64,000 nt of DNA from Plasmopara viticola (GCA_001695595.3 MBPM02000016.1:186001-250000); one strand, 5' to 3'; shown: positions 1 through 12,031, numbered from the stretch's first letter. Translations and numbers: made by a program. The notes: generated by a model not told the origin, from the letters alone.

Positions 1-3000
1 AGTCTACTCTTTTGTCGCTCAATGTCACAGTAATCTTAATTTTTGTTGGGAATCGATGAAGAAAGCCGCTAGCCCCTTAAGCTCATCATAAAATGCATGA
101 AGCTCACATATTAGTGCGATGCAGGCCTTTTTCTTTGCTCTTTTCGTTGTTCCCAGGACATAAAAAATGCGGAAAAGAGTGCACACGCTTCTAAGGCATG
201 AAAGTGCAACATCAAACACGGCTGATCCAGAGTGCCTTTGATCCTATCACTACCTATTTCACCCTAAAAAAGATTGTCTTTTTTACTTCGAAGTGTAAAT
301 ATTAAGCGTCTTTTGCTTACATTCAAATGAAGCACCACCACCTAAGCTACCTAAGCTTTAGCTTCCGTTGTACGTGCTTAGTTTGTTTCTGGGAATCCAT
401 TTTACAACCAGATTGCGGCTTCTTTGATCAGCCTAAAATTTAAAAGGCCATTGAAATGAAAGTGAATTTCCTGGCCACATCACCAATACCTTCGATGAGT
501 GGGTAGACTGCCGCGCATTCAACGGCGAGATGTCCGAGCTGCATCAGGCAGGCTCAGCCAGGCGTAAAAAGCGCACAGTCGTTTGTGTATTGGTGGTTGA
601 CAGAGCTACCAGATGCCCTATTTCCACCTCTACTTCTTACACCAAGAATAGAGGGCAGGAGCAGCGCTCGCTGATGGCATTAAAAACAGAAATTTGGATC
701 GATGTCCTAAGCGTTAACGATCGATATTCGTCTTACGAAATTGGTGGATGCGTCAACATTGTCTCGGAAAGGGGAATTATGTTGATTGACCCATGCCTGA
801 GCAGGACCGTATCAAGGTCCAGTAAGTTGATAATTTATTTTGCTCGAAAGTTTTCACGAAGAAAGTTTTTTCTACCTCGTATTTTTGTAAAAAGAACGCT
901 CACCTTCACTCTTTAAGGTTTTTCTGGAATTTTGATTTGAAGGAGAGCAAAATCGTCGTTTTTGTGCTGATAAGTAACCGATCTTTAGCAAGCTAACTAG
1001 CTTTTGGAAGAAAAGTGTCCTTCCATCGGAACATTTATGATGAAGCATTTTCTGAGCCTATTTTAATCATTTCCAAGTAGGCTTGAACTTATATATGTAA
1101 ATTTAAGTTTATTCGATCACCAATATGAAACGACGTAAAGACCCGCATTGTTGTTTGTAGACGCAACCTATGTAGCTTGTCGGCCCACACATGTCAAACT
1201 TCAGCGCACATGCTGCGCAGTGCGTCTACTAATTCATGTTCGATCCTTTTTGTCGAATCATTTTTTTGCGGTTGTTCATGGAAAATCGCAGAAGAGGAGC
1301 TGCTAGTGTCAGTGCTGGCAAAACTGCATGATAAATTGTCGGTCCTTGACTTGCACGATCGCGTTCAAGAGTTCGATTATGCGCACGGACATCGGTGCTA
1401 ATTGGAACAGGTTCTGAATAGACCATTTCGCTCAGGCGGCATACGAACACTACTACGCTAAAACAGTCAATCATAGGACACTTAAGAAAAAAGATGAAGC
1501 AGACACTAACTTTGGGGCTCGCGGACGAAAAAAAGTCTGGTTGAACATCGTTTGTAGCACTTCAGATTATATCTTCGTCTGCGATACACCGTGACTTGAC
1601 AGTCATCCATCTTGCTCTATCTTGCGAGGCCTACGACTGCTGATTCGCATTACGCCGTCCGAGGAAAATAGTTACTTGTGATAGAAAACGCATTAGGTAA
1701 GGTTCCATGCACGCCTTTGGTTTCCAAGCCCTTTCTAATTTGCATAAATTACAAATTCCGAAGTAGGCGACCGATGCGCACCAGCAAAAAAATGTAATTC
1801 TTTGCATAATATGGTAGCTCAATGTGCTTGTTGAAGCGCTTTCGCACAGTTATACTCTCAAAAAAGCAGAATTAGTAGCTGCACTGAAAATTGAAATTAT
1901 CAGGCATACAAAATGGATATTAAGGCTGAGGCTTTTGTTCTATATCATACGCGAAGATGCTAAATTCGAAAGTTCTACCACTCGACGGCGATTGCAATCG
2001 CATTGCTATGGTTAAGCAGCAATCACCTTCAGAATAGGGTGAATTCGGCCGAAATTGCCCAACTTGATTTTGTAAGCGGCAAAGAGCCGAAGTTAGATGT
2101 AATTTAAGGTAGCGGCCATTCGAGCCAAAATTTGACCATTCATTTTTTCATCACACTTTGAACGCGTTCCATGTACAGATGGGTGGTCAGGTTCATGAGG
2201 ACGCGTCGGAGTCAGATCAGCAGCCAGAGGTTAGATCGACGGCTCGCATGGTGACTATTTTGCAGATTCTGTCAATATCAGCGGAGAGCTTGAAGTCTAT
2301 AAGCCTTCGCTAATCTCCAGATTGTCGAAATTAAATGTACATCTTCAATACGTTGAATAAAGGCTACATTGCCAGCACTATACTCGTGCGAATGATTTTT
2401 TGGTTTACCTATCTTCTATAATCTTTCGTGTGTGGCATGAGACGAGCCCGACAGCTTCTTTGGTTCGTAGTCGACCGTGAGACTTGGATGTTGTTCACTT
2501 TACAAAAAATGCGGCCGACGCGCGTGACGTGCGTGTGCTCTACAAGCGACTGAGTTGTTTTTAGTGCCACAGCGTACTTCCGCCGAAATTTTAGGAGGTG
2601 TATAGACATTGTAAGCTTGGCTCGTGTTTGAAGATAAACCACTTTTTCGGGATCCGTACAAACACCTCGGCTTTTACAAATCAGCAAGGACGCTAATATC
2701 AAGACATACTAGTCGATGGCGGCATGACGTTTATGGCCCTCATGACTTTACAATTTGCTATAGCGTCTTTCTAAGCCGGCTAGTAATTTTCAGGACGGCA
2801 TATGCAGACATATTCATTGCTAATTGATTTGAAAGTATTCACCAAGCGAAATGATTATCGTAATAAATATTTTTGACTGTACCGTTCGAAATTAGTAAGA
2901 AATTATCTGCCCAACTCAGTGCACTGTACAAAGTTCGCTTTATCATGCTGCTAAGCAGTAAATTATTATTAAAAACAGTATCAGTGTTAGTGTCGTTGCA

Positions 3001-5702
3001 CAGCTTACATTATTATAAGCATAAATAAATTATTCTTCTCTGTACACCTATTCAAACAAAGGAAGTAGATGACAAATAAAATCGACTCTTGCACCGAGCA
3101 ATTAGTTGTCTCTACGGAAAGTGAGGCATCATCGAGCTTACATTGATTTTGCAGCGATTATAATCGCCTTAGGACACAGTTCATTGCGTCTGGTATGAGC
3201 TTAATCCGTGTCGGACTCTACTGTGAAGTGGACGTTCCGATGACGAATTCCACAAAAAATGTACCACATAGTTGAGTCCCATCAGAATCTACGAGCAAGG
3301 CGCAACGGTCATTTCCTCAAATACTTATTTGCTACGTCTTTGTCAGAACGAAGAACGTATTGGCATCTTTATGAGGTGTCACTGTGTCCGGGCGCAAACA
3401 AGTCAAACATATGATAATTTTACTTCGCCTAGAGCTTGTTTCTCGACTTCGATGCAAAACAGCGTAAGAATTAAGTTTGGGTGAACTTGCGAGCCCTTTC
3501 GGCTCCGGAAGATCATTCTCTACTACATATTCAGCGTCAGCTAAACTAATGACTCACTACCTTCATATTTCTGAAGGCTTGAGAAACTGGACTATTCTAG
3601 CAGTGCTTCCTACTAGAGGGCACTCACCGTGACGCAACAAGTCAATTGATAAGGTCTATTTGTTAAGCATAAAGCCCTTAGTATTAGTAAAAAAATAGTT
3701 TCGTTTCGCATTTTCATTCTCTTCGAGCAAAGCTATCCTGCTACTTTTAGAAATGGGCACCCTCCTGTGGCCCTATGTTGCTCCCTATGTTTTTGACAAG
3801 CTTGAAGAAATCTCCTACTAGCACTTGGTGAAATTCTGTTATCCACCTGTGGAATTATTTGTAAGTTTTCGCAGCTTATGCTTTCGGAACTTTTTCAAAC
3901 GCAGAGAGTAGCTCTATGCTATCTATGTGTAAGACTATGCAACCCACAATAAGAACGCTACTGTTTCCACCTTCAACAGTCGGTCCGAGTAGCGAAGTGA
4001 AGCTCCTTACTGCGGATAATTTTAAGACATCGCCATGCTTGCTTTTGGGAGGACAACAGCAGCTTCACACTTCCATTTTTTTTGGGTTGGGAATGTATAC
4101 TTGCCGTTTTGTAAAAGAGTCTTAGGTACAGCAGTTGTGAAAAATGATTGGTCATAGACGAGTTGTGCGACGAGTCACAGTTGGTACCTAAGCGCTTCCC
4201 CCGGCAGCTAATCCAGGGCTCGTGTTCTATTAGCCTTGACGTACTTATGTCGTGAACAAGAAACGATCCCGTACTGCTAGAAGTCTTAACGATAACAGCT
4301 GGTTTTGGGTCATCTAAAGCTCCCGAATAGCCATTTGGACAAATATCCTTGATTTTTTTGCTCTCTCGCAATATCATAAAAATACTCATTTGGATGGTCG
4401 TAGCTGTTTGCTAGCACGTAAAATTTTGAGTCTATTAAGACTTGCAATAGGTAATAGGTCTTTGTAACCTTGACTACTTGCGTGGACAGCCAGCAGTCCG
4501 GCGCTACTCTTTTCTCCTTCGAGAGCTCGGTAACTAAATTGCAACATTGTACAAACCATCCATCCACCATGATGTCCTTTTCTTCCTCAGCAAATTAGCG
4601 CTTCTCTAGCCCTGAAGAAATAGCTTTTACTAGTCCTCCTTCGAAATTCTTGGAAGAGAGGAGGTCCACTTCGTCAGCCCTCTTCGTGACGGACACGGAT
4701 CATCTACTGACGCCATGCTAGCGGATGTTGCTTTGCTCGGCAGCACCTGTGTCAACAAAGGAAAGGACTCATGTCATCGAGCTCGCAGGCATTGATCTTG
4801 CAGGTTGAAAAAATAATTTCAAGGCATGCCGGAAGTCTGCAAATGTGCTTTTGCTTAGCTACTTGGTAGCAGGAAGAGCTACAATTAATACCGTCCTAGA
4901 ATCTTTAATCAGCGCAAATTACCCGTCTGACAAGCGCAGAAAGGCGTTTTTATGAATCTCGGGTCCTCAACGAGGCGTGAGACCTTGGACGCTACCAATT
5001 GAGTCGGGGTCACACAACACCATACAAAGATGAGGCGTGCAGTGAAGTATCAGATCTTTTGTAAAACATTTGCTCACCATCTCTCTCTTGAGAACGGTGT
5101 GAGCAATAGAGTGCAGCTGATTTTTATGATACTACGTTTGTCCTATCTTCATCTCATTCGAGGTTCATCATCCCTCAGTATGAGCCACCTTTCTTAGACC
5201 ACCAGTATAGCCACACACACACACACCCATACTTTGACCAATTGACTAATCCTTCAGTCATACATCAACCCTCCACCATATACTCATTTCTGCAAAGAGC
5301 GTATACGCGCGTGTGTACGTTTTTTTACTACTATACCATATACCGCGTAGAACAAGCTATTCATCCCCATCATTCAAGCACTCTCAGCCTCTCATAATGC
5401 CGCTGTCTTGTCCTCCGATGCAGAAATTTGATACTTGAAGATGCAATAATAACAGTGCACGAGTTTGCCTTGAACGAAGGCTACTCAACCAAGAAGGCGC
5501 GCTCATAATCTGACAGTAACTTTAACACGCGGAAGGTGTGGCTCAAGTGCGCCCACGGCGGCGAAGACAAGAAAAAGTGTGAATGTACGCCAAACATCAA
5601 CGCGACTTTTGATGCATACGCTCGCAGCCCGTAGCCGGAACAAGAAATGGTCTTGATATCTCGAAGCGCACGAAAAAGCAGTCCGAGGATCAACTCGCCA
5701 CG
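1..5702. other. Gene-poor region, no supported gene
   Basis: About 5.7 kb read on both strands. Open frames here are short (under about 140 codons), mostly overlap each other on opposite strands, and show no recognisable domain, splice pattern or codon regularity. The base composition is AT-rich with stop codons in every frame. It resembles decayed intergenic or repeat sequence, but I could not assign any stretch to a transposon family. Confidence 0.5.
5212..5227. repeat. (CA)n microsatellite
   Basis: A short run of about eight CA dinucleotides is visible directly. It is a simple repeat with no further significance apparent. Confidence 0.8.
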
Positions 5703-5712
5703 ATGGTAGGTT

Positions 5713-6093
5713 TTGTGCATACTTTACATAGCTCTTTTCCTTACTTTTGCGATTGATGCCTTCACTAGCCCTCACCATGCTTCACTCGGAGCAAATTTAC
5801 GTCCTAGCGATCCTACGCGGTCTGTTAATGCTGTAAGAGCACTTTTAACCGACTGGAATGATAGCTTAAAAGCTACCAATGGAACTGAAGAAACTGGCAC
5901 TTCAGTAGCGACGAGCTCCATTGTAGCAACGCGAGACGATTTTAATATCAACAGGCACCTAGCTATAAATGCTTCGATTGCTGAGGATAGACCGGAAATT
6001 CCTAGAAGCGAAGATGAGGACGGTGACCGACCAGTGACTAGAGGAGAGCTCCAGAAACAAGCGGCTCGAAGTTTTTGCGAGCTTGCAGATTAG
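5713..6093 (+). pseudogene. Candidate secreted RxLR-like effector, start codon disrupted
   Basis: This is an open frame of 126 codons that begins with a hydrophobic segment (residues 2-16) and has a plausible signal-peptidase site near AFTS. The rest is hydrophilic and Ser/Thr/Asp-rich. RALL (residues 42-45) and RHLA (81-84) are RxLx tetrads. RHLA is followed by an acidic stretch ending in EDEDGDR (residues 100-106) that resembles the EER region of oomycete RxLR effectors. Neither tetrad is canonical. The frame has no ATG: it is bounded upstream by TAG at 5707, and its first codon is TTG. An ATG at 5703 lies in another frame, separated by a TTTT run, so a one-base indel may have destroyed the start, or the base is an assembly error. 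The TAG stop is at 6091-6093. The lineage has many such secreted proteins, but the effector assignment is inference. Confidence 0.45.
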
Positions 6094-6383
6094 TCCTAAG
6101 TTTCAGCCAATCCGTTCAAAGCTTGTCGCATCTAAGAAAAAGAAATGATGATAAATAAGTAATGGCCGAGCTTTAATTTAATTGGTCAAAGTATGGGTGA
6201 GTGTGGCTATACCAAAAGCTATACTGGTGGCCTTTTTTTAAGCCCCTTTTTTAACGGAAAGCTAGCTTTTACCACAAAAGCTCGGCTTTGTGTAACGACC
6301 CGTTACAGCATACGGTGTAGTAAAAAGAACGGTCTTTTCCCTGATTCTTCAGTTGAAGAAATCTTGGCTTTCGAGCCTAAAGA

Positions 6384-7958
6384 ATGATGTCGTCGCTGCT
6401 GCGCTGGGTAGACACGGAGGATGAAGACGAGGACGGTAGTGATTGGATGCCTGAGTATGAAGGTGAGTCTGCCTCCCCAACTTTTGAGGAGGAGGATGGT
6501 GTGCCCGTCATTTCGTCAGAGGAGCGCGCAAAGTTGGACAAAGTATTCAATGGCCAAACGTACTCCTCGCGGGCCTTTCGACGCTCCCGATTTGAACAAA
6601 AGCAGCGAGAGCAGCTGCCACTCGAGCGTATATCTCACCAGCTGCGCGGATACAATGAGTGCTCATTGCTGGCTTCACGTCCGCGCAAGCAGTTGATGTT
6701 TCACACGTTGTGCCACCGCGAGCAGATGGGCACCTCTTCAAAGTCGCAGCTTATCAAGCTCCAAGAAACCTTTATGCCGTTTCAAAAGAACAAACATTGC
6801 CGCGTTGTTGACTCCGTGCGTGATCGACTGTACTGCGGTGGGTTTAATAGCACCGGTACTCGGTTCTTGACTGCTGGTCAGCGTGGGGAGATTATGCTCT
6901 ATGAAACCATCGACTGGACCCGCGCAGCGTTCTTGCCCGTTCGGGACGTTAGTTGGACGGTGACCGATGCCAAATTCACACCCGATGATAAAAACGTGGT
7001 GTATTCTACGATAAATAGCAATGTTCGAATGGTGAGCACGAAGTTTGGTGAAGATGGGAAGGAGTGCACTTTTGCACTGGCACGTCGGACAAGAGGACGA
7101 GGTGGTAGCCAGTCAATACGAATGAGTCGGTTTGGACGCTTTGGTGTGTGGTGCATTGACATAAATGCATCAGGCACTGAATTTGTTGCAGGAACGTCGC
7201 AAAGTAGTGTCGTGCTCATGGACATGGAAACGAATGTACCAATGTGTCACGTTGTTGGTCACCACGACGACGTCAACGCAGTAGCGTTTGTGGACGGCCC
7301 TTTGCATACAAATGTGTTTGTAAGCGGCTCAGACGACGCGCTGATCAAGTTGTGGGATCGTCGTGTGCTCTCTTCATCAACTTCCAAGGCGCAAGGTGTT
7401 TTTCCAGGTCATACTGACGGGATTACGCACATTTCGTCGCGTGATGATGGATACTACTTCATTTCAAATGCAAAGGACCAAACGACAAAGCTGTGGGACA
7501 TTCGCAAATGCTTTTCTTCCGATGGTTGCAATGAATTGCCACAATTTCGCAAGCCGTACGCGTGGGATTACCGCTATCAAGCGTACCCGGGGCGTAACTT
7601 GATGCCAGTGGAACATCCAAACGACAAGTCTGTCATGACATACCGTGGCCACGTTGTGATTGAAACGTTGATCCGCTGTTACTTTTCACCACTGCACTCG
7701 ACTGCACAAAAATACATTTACACGGGTTCAGCCGACGGTCGCGTGTACGTCTACGATAGCATTTCTGGTGATTTAATGGAGGTTTTTGCAATGAAACCGC
7801 ATGGCCTCACTCGTGACGTGCGCTGGCACCCGTTCGAGCCGACGATCGTCTCACCTGACTTTTACGGCAAGCTGTGTATCTGGCAGCGCCAGGACGAAGA
7901 AGATATTGCGATGTCAATGCCGCGCTCTGCCCACTCTCATCACCTACGAGCTGCCTAA
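6384..7958 (+). CDS. DCAF11: WD40 protein, DCAF11/WDR23 (LEC14B-like) homologue
   Basis: This is an intronless gene of 524 codons. An acidic N-terminus (residues 10-40) leads into a conserved pre-propeller segment and about seven WD repeats. LWDRR near residue 322 and LWDIR near residue 370 are WDxR (DWD-box) motifs, the type of element that binds DDB1. Family knowledge: DCAF11/WDR23 is a substrate receptor of CUL4-DDB1 ubiquitin ligases, and the plant counterpart is LEC14B. The WTVTDAKFTPDDKNVVYST segment and the SADGRVYVYD repeat fit this subfamily rather than a generic WD protein. The start is the first of two consecutive ATGs; the frame is open upstream, but that sequence does not look coding. 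The 3' UTR begins in a 70 bp tandem duplication. The identification is firm at family level and the substrate is unknown. Confidence 0.88.
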   Translation: MMSSLLRWVDTEDEDEDGSDWMPEYEGESASPTFEEEDGVPVISSEERAKLDKVFNGQTYSSRAFRRSRFEQKQREQLPLERISHQLRGYNECSLLASRPRKQLMFHTLCHREQMGTSSKSQLIKLQETFMPFQKNKHCRVVDSVRDRLYCGGFNSTGTRFLTAGQRGEIMLYETIDWTRAAFLPVRDVSWTVTDAKFTPDDKNVVYSTINSNVRMVSTKFGEDGKECTFALARRTRGRGGSQSIRMSRFGRFGVWCIDINASGTEFVAGTSQSSVVLMDMETNVPMCHVVGHHDDVNAVAFVDGPLHTNVFVSGSDDALIKLWDRRVLSSSTSKAQGVFPGHTDGITHISSRDDGYYFISNAKDQTTKLWDIRKCFSSDGCNELPQFRKPYAWDYRYQAYPGRNLMPVEHPNDKSVMTYRGHVVIETLIRCYFSPLHSTAQKYIYTGSADGRVYVYDSISGDLMEVFAMKPHGLTRDVRWHPFEPTIVSPDFYGKLCIWQRQDEEDIAMSMPRSAHSHHLRAA

Positions 7959-7962
7959 TGAA

Positions 7963-8104
7963 TGCTTAGGAGACTAAAAAGTCAGCAATGTATCTATCAT
8001 TAAAGTATTGTATTTCTTGACTAAAAATTGAGTGCTTAGGAGACTAAAAAGTCAGCAATGTATCTATCATTAGAGTATTATATTTCTTGACCAAAAATTG
8101 AGTG
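7963..8104. repeat. 70 bp tandem duplication downstream of DCAF11
   Basis: Two head-to-tail copies with a 70 bp period start at 7963 and 8033 and differ at only a few positions. The duplication begins five bases after the DCAF11 stop codon and ends shortly before the ALKBH8 start at 8153. It therefore makes up most of the 3' UTR and intergenic space and probably duplicated a 3'-end signal region. Confidence 0.9.
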
Positions 8105-8152
8105 GCTACATTGTAATTACGTCGCTGGCCATGAATTATCCTATTATTGATC

Positions 8153-10006
8153 ATGGATGAGGTCCAGGAGCTTCAGATAGCGGACTTTGTCGCCGATGAG
8201 CATCCAAGCTGCTTTCTAAAGCTCACAATGAGTCGTCGTATCAAGGAGAAAACCATCGCAGAGTCTACGCTGGTGCCGTTTCTGTTGCAGGTACTCCAGG
8301 CTGAATCCGGCGCGATGTCCACCACTGATGAGTCCGATTTAATCGTAAAGCGCGTACTTTACGGCACGGGATCCCGTCGCGTGGTGCTCTTGCATCTGTG
8401 TAATAGTGTAGTGGCTCAAACACTACGCGATGCATTGCATGCAAAGCCTTGTGAGCTGCTGGATCGACGTCCACTGTACGCCGACTTTGTATTACCTCGC
8501 AAGGAACAGGAAGCCCGCGAACGACTGCTACGGGTGCACAATGTACAGCGCAATGTCGGTCCTCCCGGGCTACGAGTTCCTGGGTTAAGGTTTGTGACCG
8601 ACTTTATTACTGAAGCTCAAGAGGATGTGTGCGTGGCACTGTTTGATAGAGACCATGGGACGCACTGGGCCAATACGATCCGAGCAAGACAAGTGCAGCA
8701 CTATGGCTACGAGTTTAATTACGACACAAAACGGTGTGACCCAAACAAGCCTTTGAACGACCCCATTCCAAAGGTTTTGCAATCGATTGTAGACAAGATT
8801 GAAGAGTGCGGGATCATGGACGGCGACAGACCGGATCAGATCACAGTCAACGAGTATTTGCCGGGACAAGGCATTGCATTTCATGTGGACACGCACTCGG
8901 CATTTACAACGACAATTGCTACGTTAAGTCTCTGCAGTGAAGTAGTCATGGACTTTCGACACCCGGATGGTGTTCGAAAAGAAGGGGTAGTATTGCCCCC
9001 TCGTTCGCTTGCTGTCATGAGCGACGCAAGCCGCTACCAGTGGGAGCATGCTATCGCTCCACGTACGTTTGATGTGATTGACGGACAACAAAGGCTTCGA
9101 CACCGTAGAGTAAGTATCACGTTTCGTAAAATCCAGTCGGGGCCTTGCAACTGTTCGTTTCCGGACGTTTGTGATACGCTAAAGCCGGACGCACGCGAGA
9201 ATGCTGGAAATTGTGCGCTCGATAGCCCAGAGGTAGAGTCGACGAGTGTTGCCCCCACTCTCATGGAGCAGCAATACGTACATGACTTCTACGAGACAGT
9301 TGCGACACATTTCAGCAACACTCGACACAGTCCGTGGCCGCGAGTCGCTTATTTTGTCAAATCTCTACCAAGTGGATCACTCATCGCTGACCTTGGCTGC
9401 GGGAATGGCAAGTACATGAAGTGTGTGGATCCAACCCTTAGCTTTGTCGTGGGCGGCGACCGCAGCTCGCGCCTTGTGAACATTTGCCGAGATCGACAGC
9501 TTGATGCCATCGTGTGCGACGCGTTGGCAGTCCCACTGCGGTCCAACTCGTGTGATGCAGCGCTGTCAATTGCTGTGCTTCACCACCTTAGCACGCGCAA
9601 CCACCGACTAGCAGCAATCAAGGAAATGTTACGTGTTTTACGGGTTGGTGGACGTGGCATTGTTTATGCATGGGCGCATGAGCAGATGAAAGGCTCCCGT
9701 CGTCGGTTTGACGGTGACCGACAAGATTTTATAGTACCCTGGAACCTTGACAAGCGCTTTGCATCGTCATCAAAAGATGCCAATGCTGTTGATGCGACTA
9801 GAAATAGTATCGAAGCTGGAACTACATTTGTTTGTGATACCAAGGCGACTACGGAGGCACCAGAGCACATGGTGGTCCCTCGATATTGCCACATGTTTAA
9901 GCAAGGCGAGCTTGAGAAGATAGTTGAGCTGGCGGGTAATGTGGAGGTGGAAGAAAGTTACTACGATGAGTCGAACTGGGCTCTAATATTTAGACGTGTT
10001 AGCTGA
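8153..10006 (+). CDS. ALKBH8: tRNA wobble-uridine hydroxylase/methyltransferase (ALKBH8)
   Basis: A single exon encodes 617 residues. Residues 1-115 look like a weak RRM. Residues 125-315 are an AlkB-type 2-oxoglutarate/Fe(II) dioxygenase: the HxD iron ligands are H244 and D246 (FHVDTHSAF), the distal histidine is near H299 (WEHAIAP), and the 2OG-binding arginines are in RRVSITFR. Residues 370-617 are a class I methyltransferase of the Trm9 type with the SAM motif DLGCGNG near 413. Family knowledge: ALKBH8 methylates cm5U34 to mcm5U34 and hydroxylates it in certain tRNAs. The frame continues to a TTG at 8147, but the first ATG is 8153 and gives the natural start. Both catalytic halves look complete. 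The gene follows DCAF11 in the same direction with about 195 bp between them. Confidence 0.9.
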   Translation: MDEVQELQIADFVADEHPSCFLKLTMSRRIKEKTIAESTLVPFLLQVLQAESGAMSTTDESDLIVKRVLYGTGSRRVVLLHLCNSVVAQTLRDALHAKPCELLDRRPLYADFVLPRKEQEARERLLRVHNVQRNVGPPGLRVPGLRFVTDFITEAQEDVCVALFDRDHGTHWANTIRARQVQHYGYEFNYDTKRCDPNKPLNDPIPKVLQSIVDKIEECGIMDGDRPDQITVNEYLPGQGIAFHVDTHSAFTTTIATLSLCSEVVMDFRHPDGVRKEGVVLPPRSLAVMSDASRYQWEHAIAPRTFDVIDGQQRLRHRRVSITFRKIQSGPCNCSFPDVCDTLKPDARENAGNCALDSPEVESTSVAPTLMEQQYVHDFYETVATHFSNTRHSPWPRVAYFVKSLPSGSLIADLGCGNGKYMKCVDPTLSFVVGGDRSSRLVNICRDRQLDAIVCDALAVPLRSNSCDAALSIAVLHHLSTRNHRLAAIKEMLRVLRVGGRGIVYAWAHEQMKGSRRRFDGDRQDFIVPWNLDKRFASSSKDANAVDATRNSIEAGTTFVCDTKATTEAPEHMVVPRYCHMFKQGELEKIVELAGNVEVEESYYDESNWALIFRRVS

Positions 10007-10441
10007 TGAATAAATGGCGATAATATTAGCTCTACTTCGCTTACTTCAACGCAACCACCCATATAATAATTCAATATGCTTTCCTTCGATGATACACTAA
10101 ATATAATTTTTATGGCCTAAATAATATTTCGAGGTATTCAATTGAAGCAGAAAATATCGCTTAACTCTTTTGAGGATACAATCACATCGAATGTGTGTCG
10201 GACCAACTTTCAGGTAGCATACGTTGCGCCGTGGCCCAGCGATCTTAAAAGATCTCGAGGATCTAGTACTTAAGGAATATACAAGATGTGGGCCACCATT
10301 ATAATATTCATTAGGTAGGAAAAAAAGTGCGAGAACGATAAATCTAATATGAGGACGGGTAAGTGTAAACATATTGAGGCACTTCGATGGGCCGTAAAGC
10401 CAATCACGGTACACTGTACCGCAAATCCGCTAAATGGCTTC
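10007..10441. other. Intergenic between ALKBH8 and FBPase
   Basis: About 435 bp of AT-rich sequence. A minus-strand open frame here has no recognisable content. The segment should contain the ALKBH8 3' end and the FBPase promoter; no specific element could be assigned. Confidence 0.5.
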
Positions 10442-11622
10442 ATGACACGCCCAGCGTCCCTTCGCCCACGACCTGCTTCAACTTGGCCGTCGCTAGAGCG
10501 ACTTTATCAATTCAGTACCAAATCCTCCTCACTGCTCACATCTCTCAGCATGGCTAATAGAGTGGACCACTCAAACCCTATCACGCTCTCGCGCTTTATC
10601 TTGGCCGAGAAGGAGATCCAAGGCAATGCTGATCTAAGCGTCCTCTTCACGTCCATCGAGTTGGCCTGCAAGGTCATTGCCAGCTCCGTGCGTCGTGCGG
10701 GGTTGACGGGGCTCTATGGTCTCGACGGCTCGGAGAACTCGACGGGGGACCAAGTAAAGAAGCTGGACGTCCTCTCGAACGATATTTTCATTAATTCGCT
10801 CAAGTTTTCGTCCAAGATTGAGGTTATGGTGTCCGAAGAAGAGGAGAAACCCATTATTGTGCAAAGTGACTCTGCGGGCACAAAGTACTGCATTGCGTTT
10901 GACCCACTTGATGGCTCATCCAACATTGACTGCAACGTATCAACGGGTACCATTTTTGCTATCTACCAACGAGACGCCACGTCTGAAGGAGGGTGAGGCG
11001 AAGTATATCTATTGTAGGATCCTTGTTGAACTCTAATTTTTGTACGCTGCTTTGTAGCTACAAGGACATTTTGCAGCCGGGCAGCAAGCTCGTGTCGGCC
11101 GGCTACTGTATGTACGGTAGCTCGACGCAGTTAGTACTGACGTGGGGCAAGGGGGTGCACTGTTTTACGTTGGATCCGACGATCGGAGCGTTCATTCTCT
11201 CGCAAAAGGACATTCGCATTCCAGACCAGCCAAAGACTATTTACTCGTGCAATGAGGGCAATTATGCTCACTGGGACCGTGCCACCAAGGCATTTGTAGA
11301 CGAGTGCAAGACGAAACCAAAGCCGTACGCGGCACGATACGTTGGGAGTATGGTGTCAGATATCCACCGTACGATTCTGTACGGTGGCATTTACATGTAC
11401 CCAGGAAGTGAAAAGGCCAAGGACGGTAAGCTACGACTACTCTATGAGTGCAATCCAATGTCGTTTATCATGGAACAAGCTGGTGGTATGTCGACCACTG
11501 GCACTGAGCGGATCCTTGACATTATCCCTACGGAAATTCATCAGCGCTCACCAATTTTTCTTGGCTGCAAGCGTGACGTTGAGCGAATTTTATCGCTGTA
11601 CAAGGAGTATAATGAGGCTTAA
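10442..11622 (+). CDS. FBP: Fructose-1,6-bisphosphatase, one intron
   Basis: The gene is read as 10442 or 10550..10992 joined to 11058..11622. The intron (10993-11057, 65 nt) begins GTGAGG, ends TTTGTAG and is in phase 2, restoring SEGGYKDILQPG. From ATG 10550 the protein is 335 residues, the normal FBPase length. The metal-binding motif DPLDGSSN starts at residue 118, and the substrate-binding segments YVGSMVSDIHR and GGIYMYPG follow. The enzyme hydrolyses fructose-1,6-bisphosphate to fructose-6-phosphate and Pi in gluconeogenesis. An in-frame ATG at 10442 would add 36 residues rich in Arg, Ser and Thr with a single acidic residue, which could be a mitochondrial targeting sequence. Another ATG at 10349 seems too far upstream. 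The short form is the safer call for the catalytic protein. Confidence 0.92.
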
Positions 11623-12031
11623 GAAGCCTTAACTGGCGAGCAGGAGCTCTAATCAAGTTTTCATCAATTAAAAAAGTACCTTTGAACTTACGTTTGAGAT
11701 ACTAGTAGGATACTACCAATTTGAAACAAAGCAGTGATGTTGTAACAGCAACACTACAGACCGATTTACACCCATCTCAGCATGTTAGGCGCCACATCGT
11801 CGACCACGGCCCCAATGGCCTGGTCACGGTATTTTAATGGACGGTATAGCGCGTCAATAGATGTCCAAGCAACATACTTCGCGATGCAATCTAATGCGAT
11901 AGCGCATGCCCTTTGATATTGGGGTGAGACCTTTTCATCCTGGTGCACACGACAATACCAACGAACGCATTGCAAATGCTTGCGCGTGTTTGTCCATCTC
12001 CAACATAAGATGCATCCAGCCTTCACGAGCT

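Noticed and set aside
6163..6287. Short inverted repeat (GCCGAGCTTT / AAAGCTCGGC) as a MITE upstream of DCAF11
   Set aside because: The arms are only about 10 bp, with no target duplication and no second copy in the window.
8147..8152. Upstream start of ALKBH8 at 8147
   Set aside because: The codon is TTG. The first ATG is 8153 and gives a natural N-terminus.
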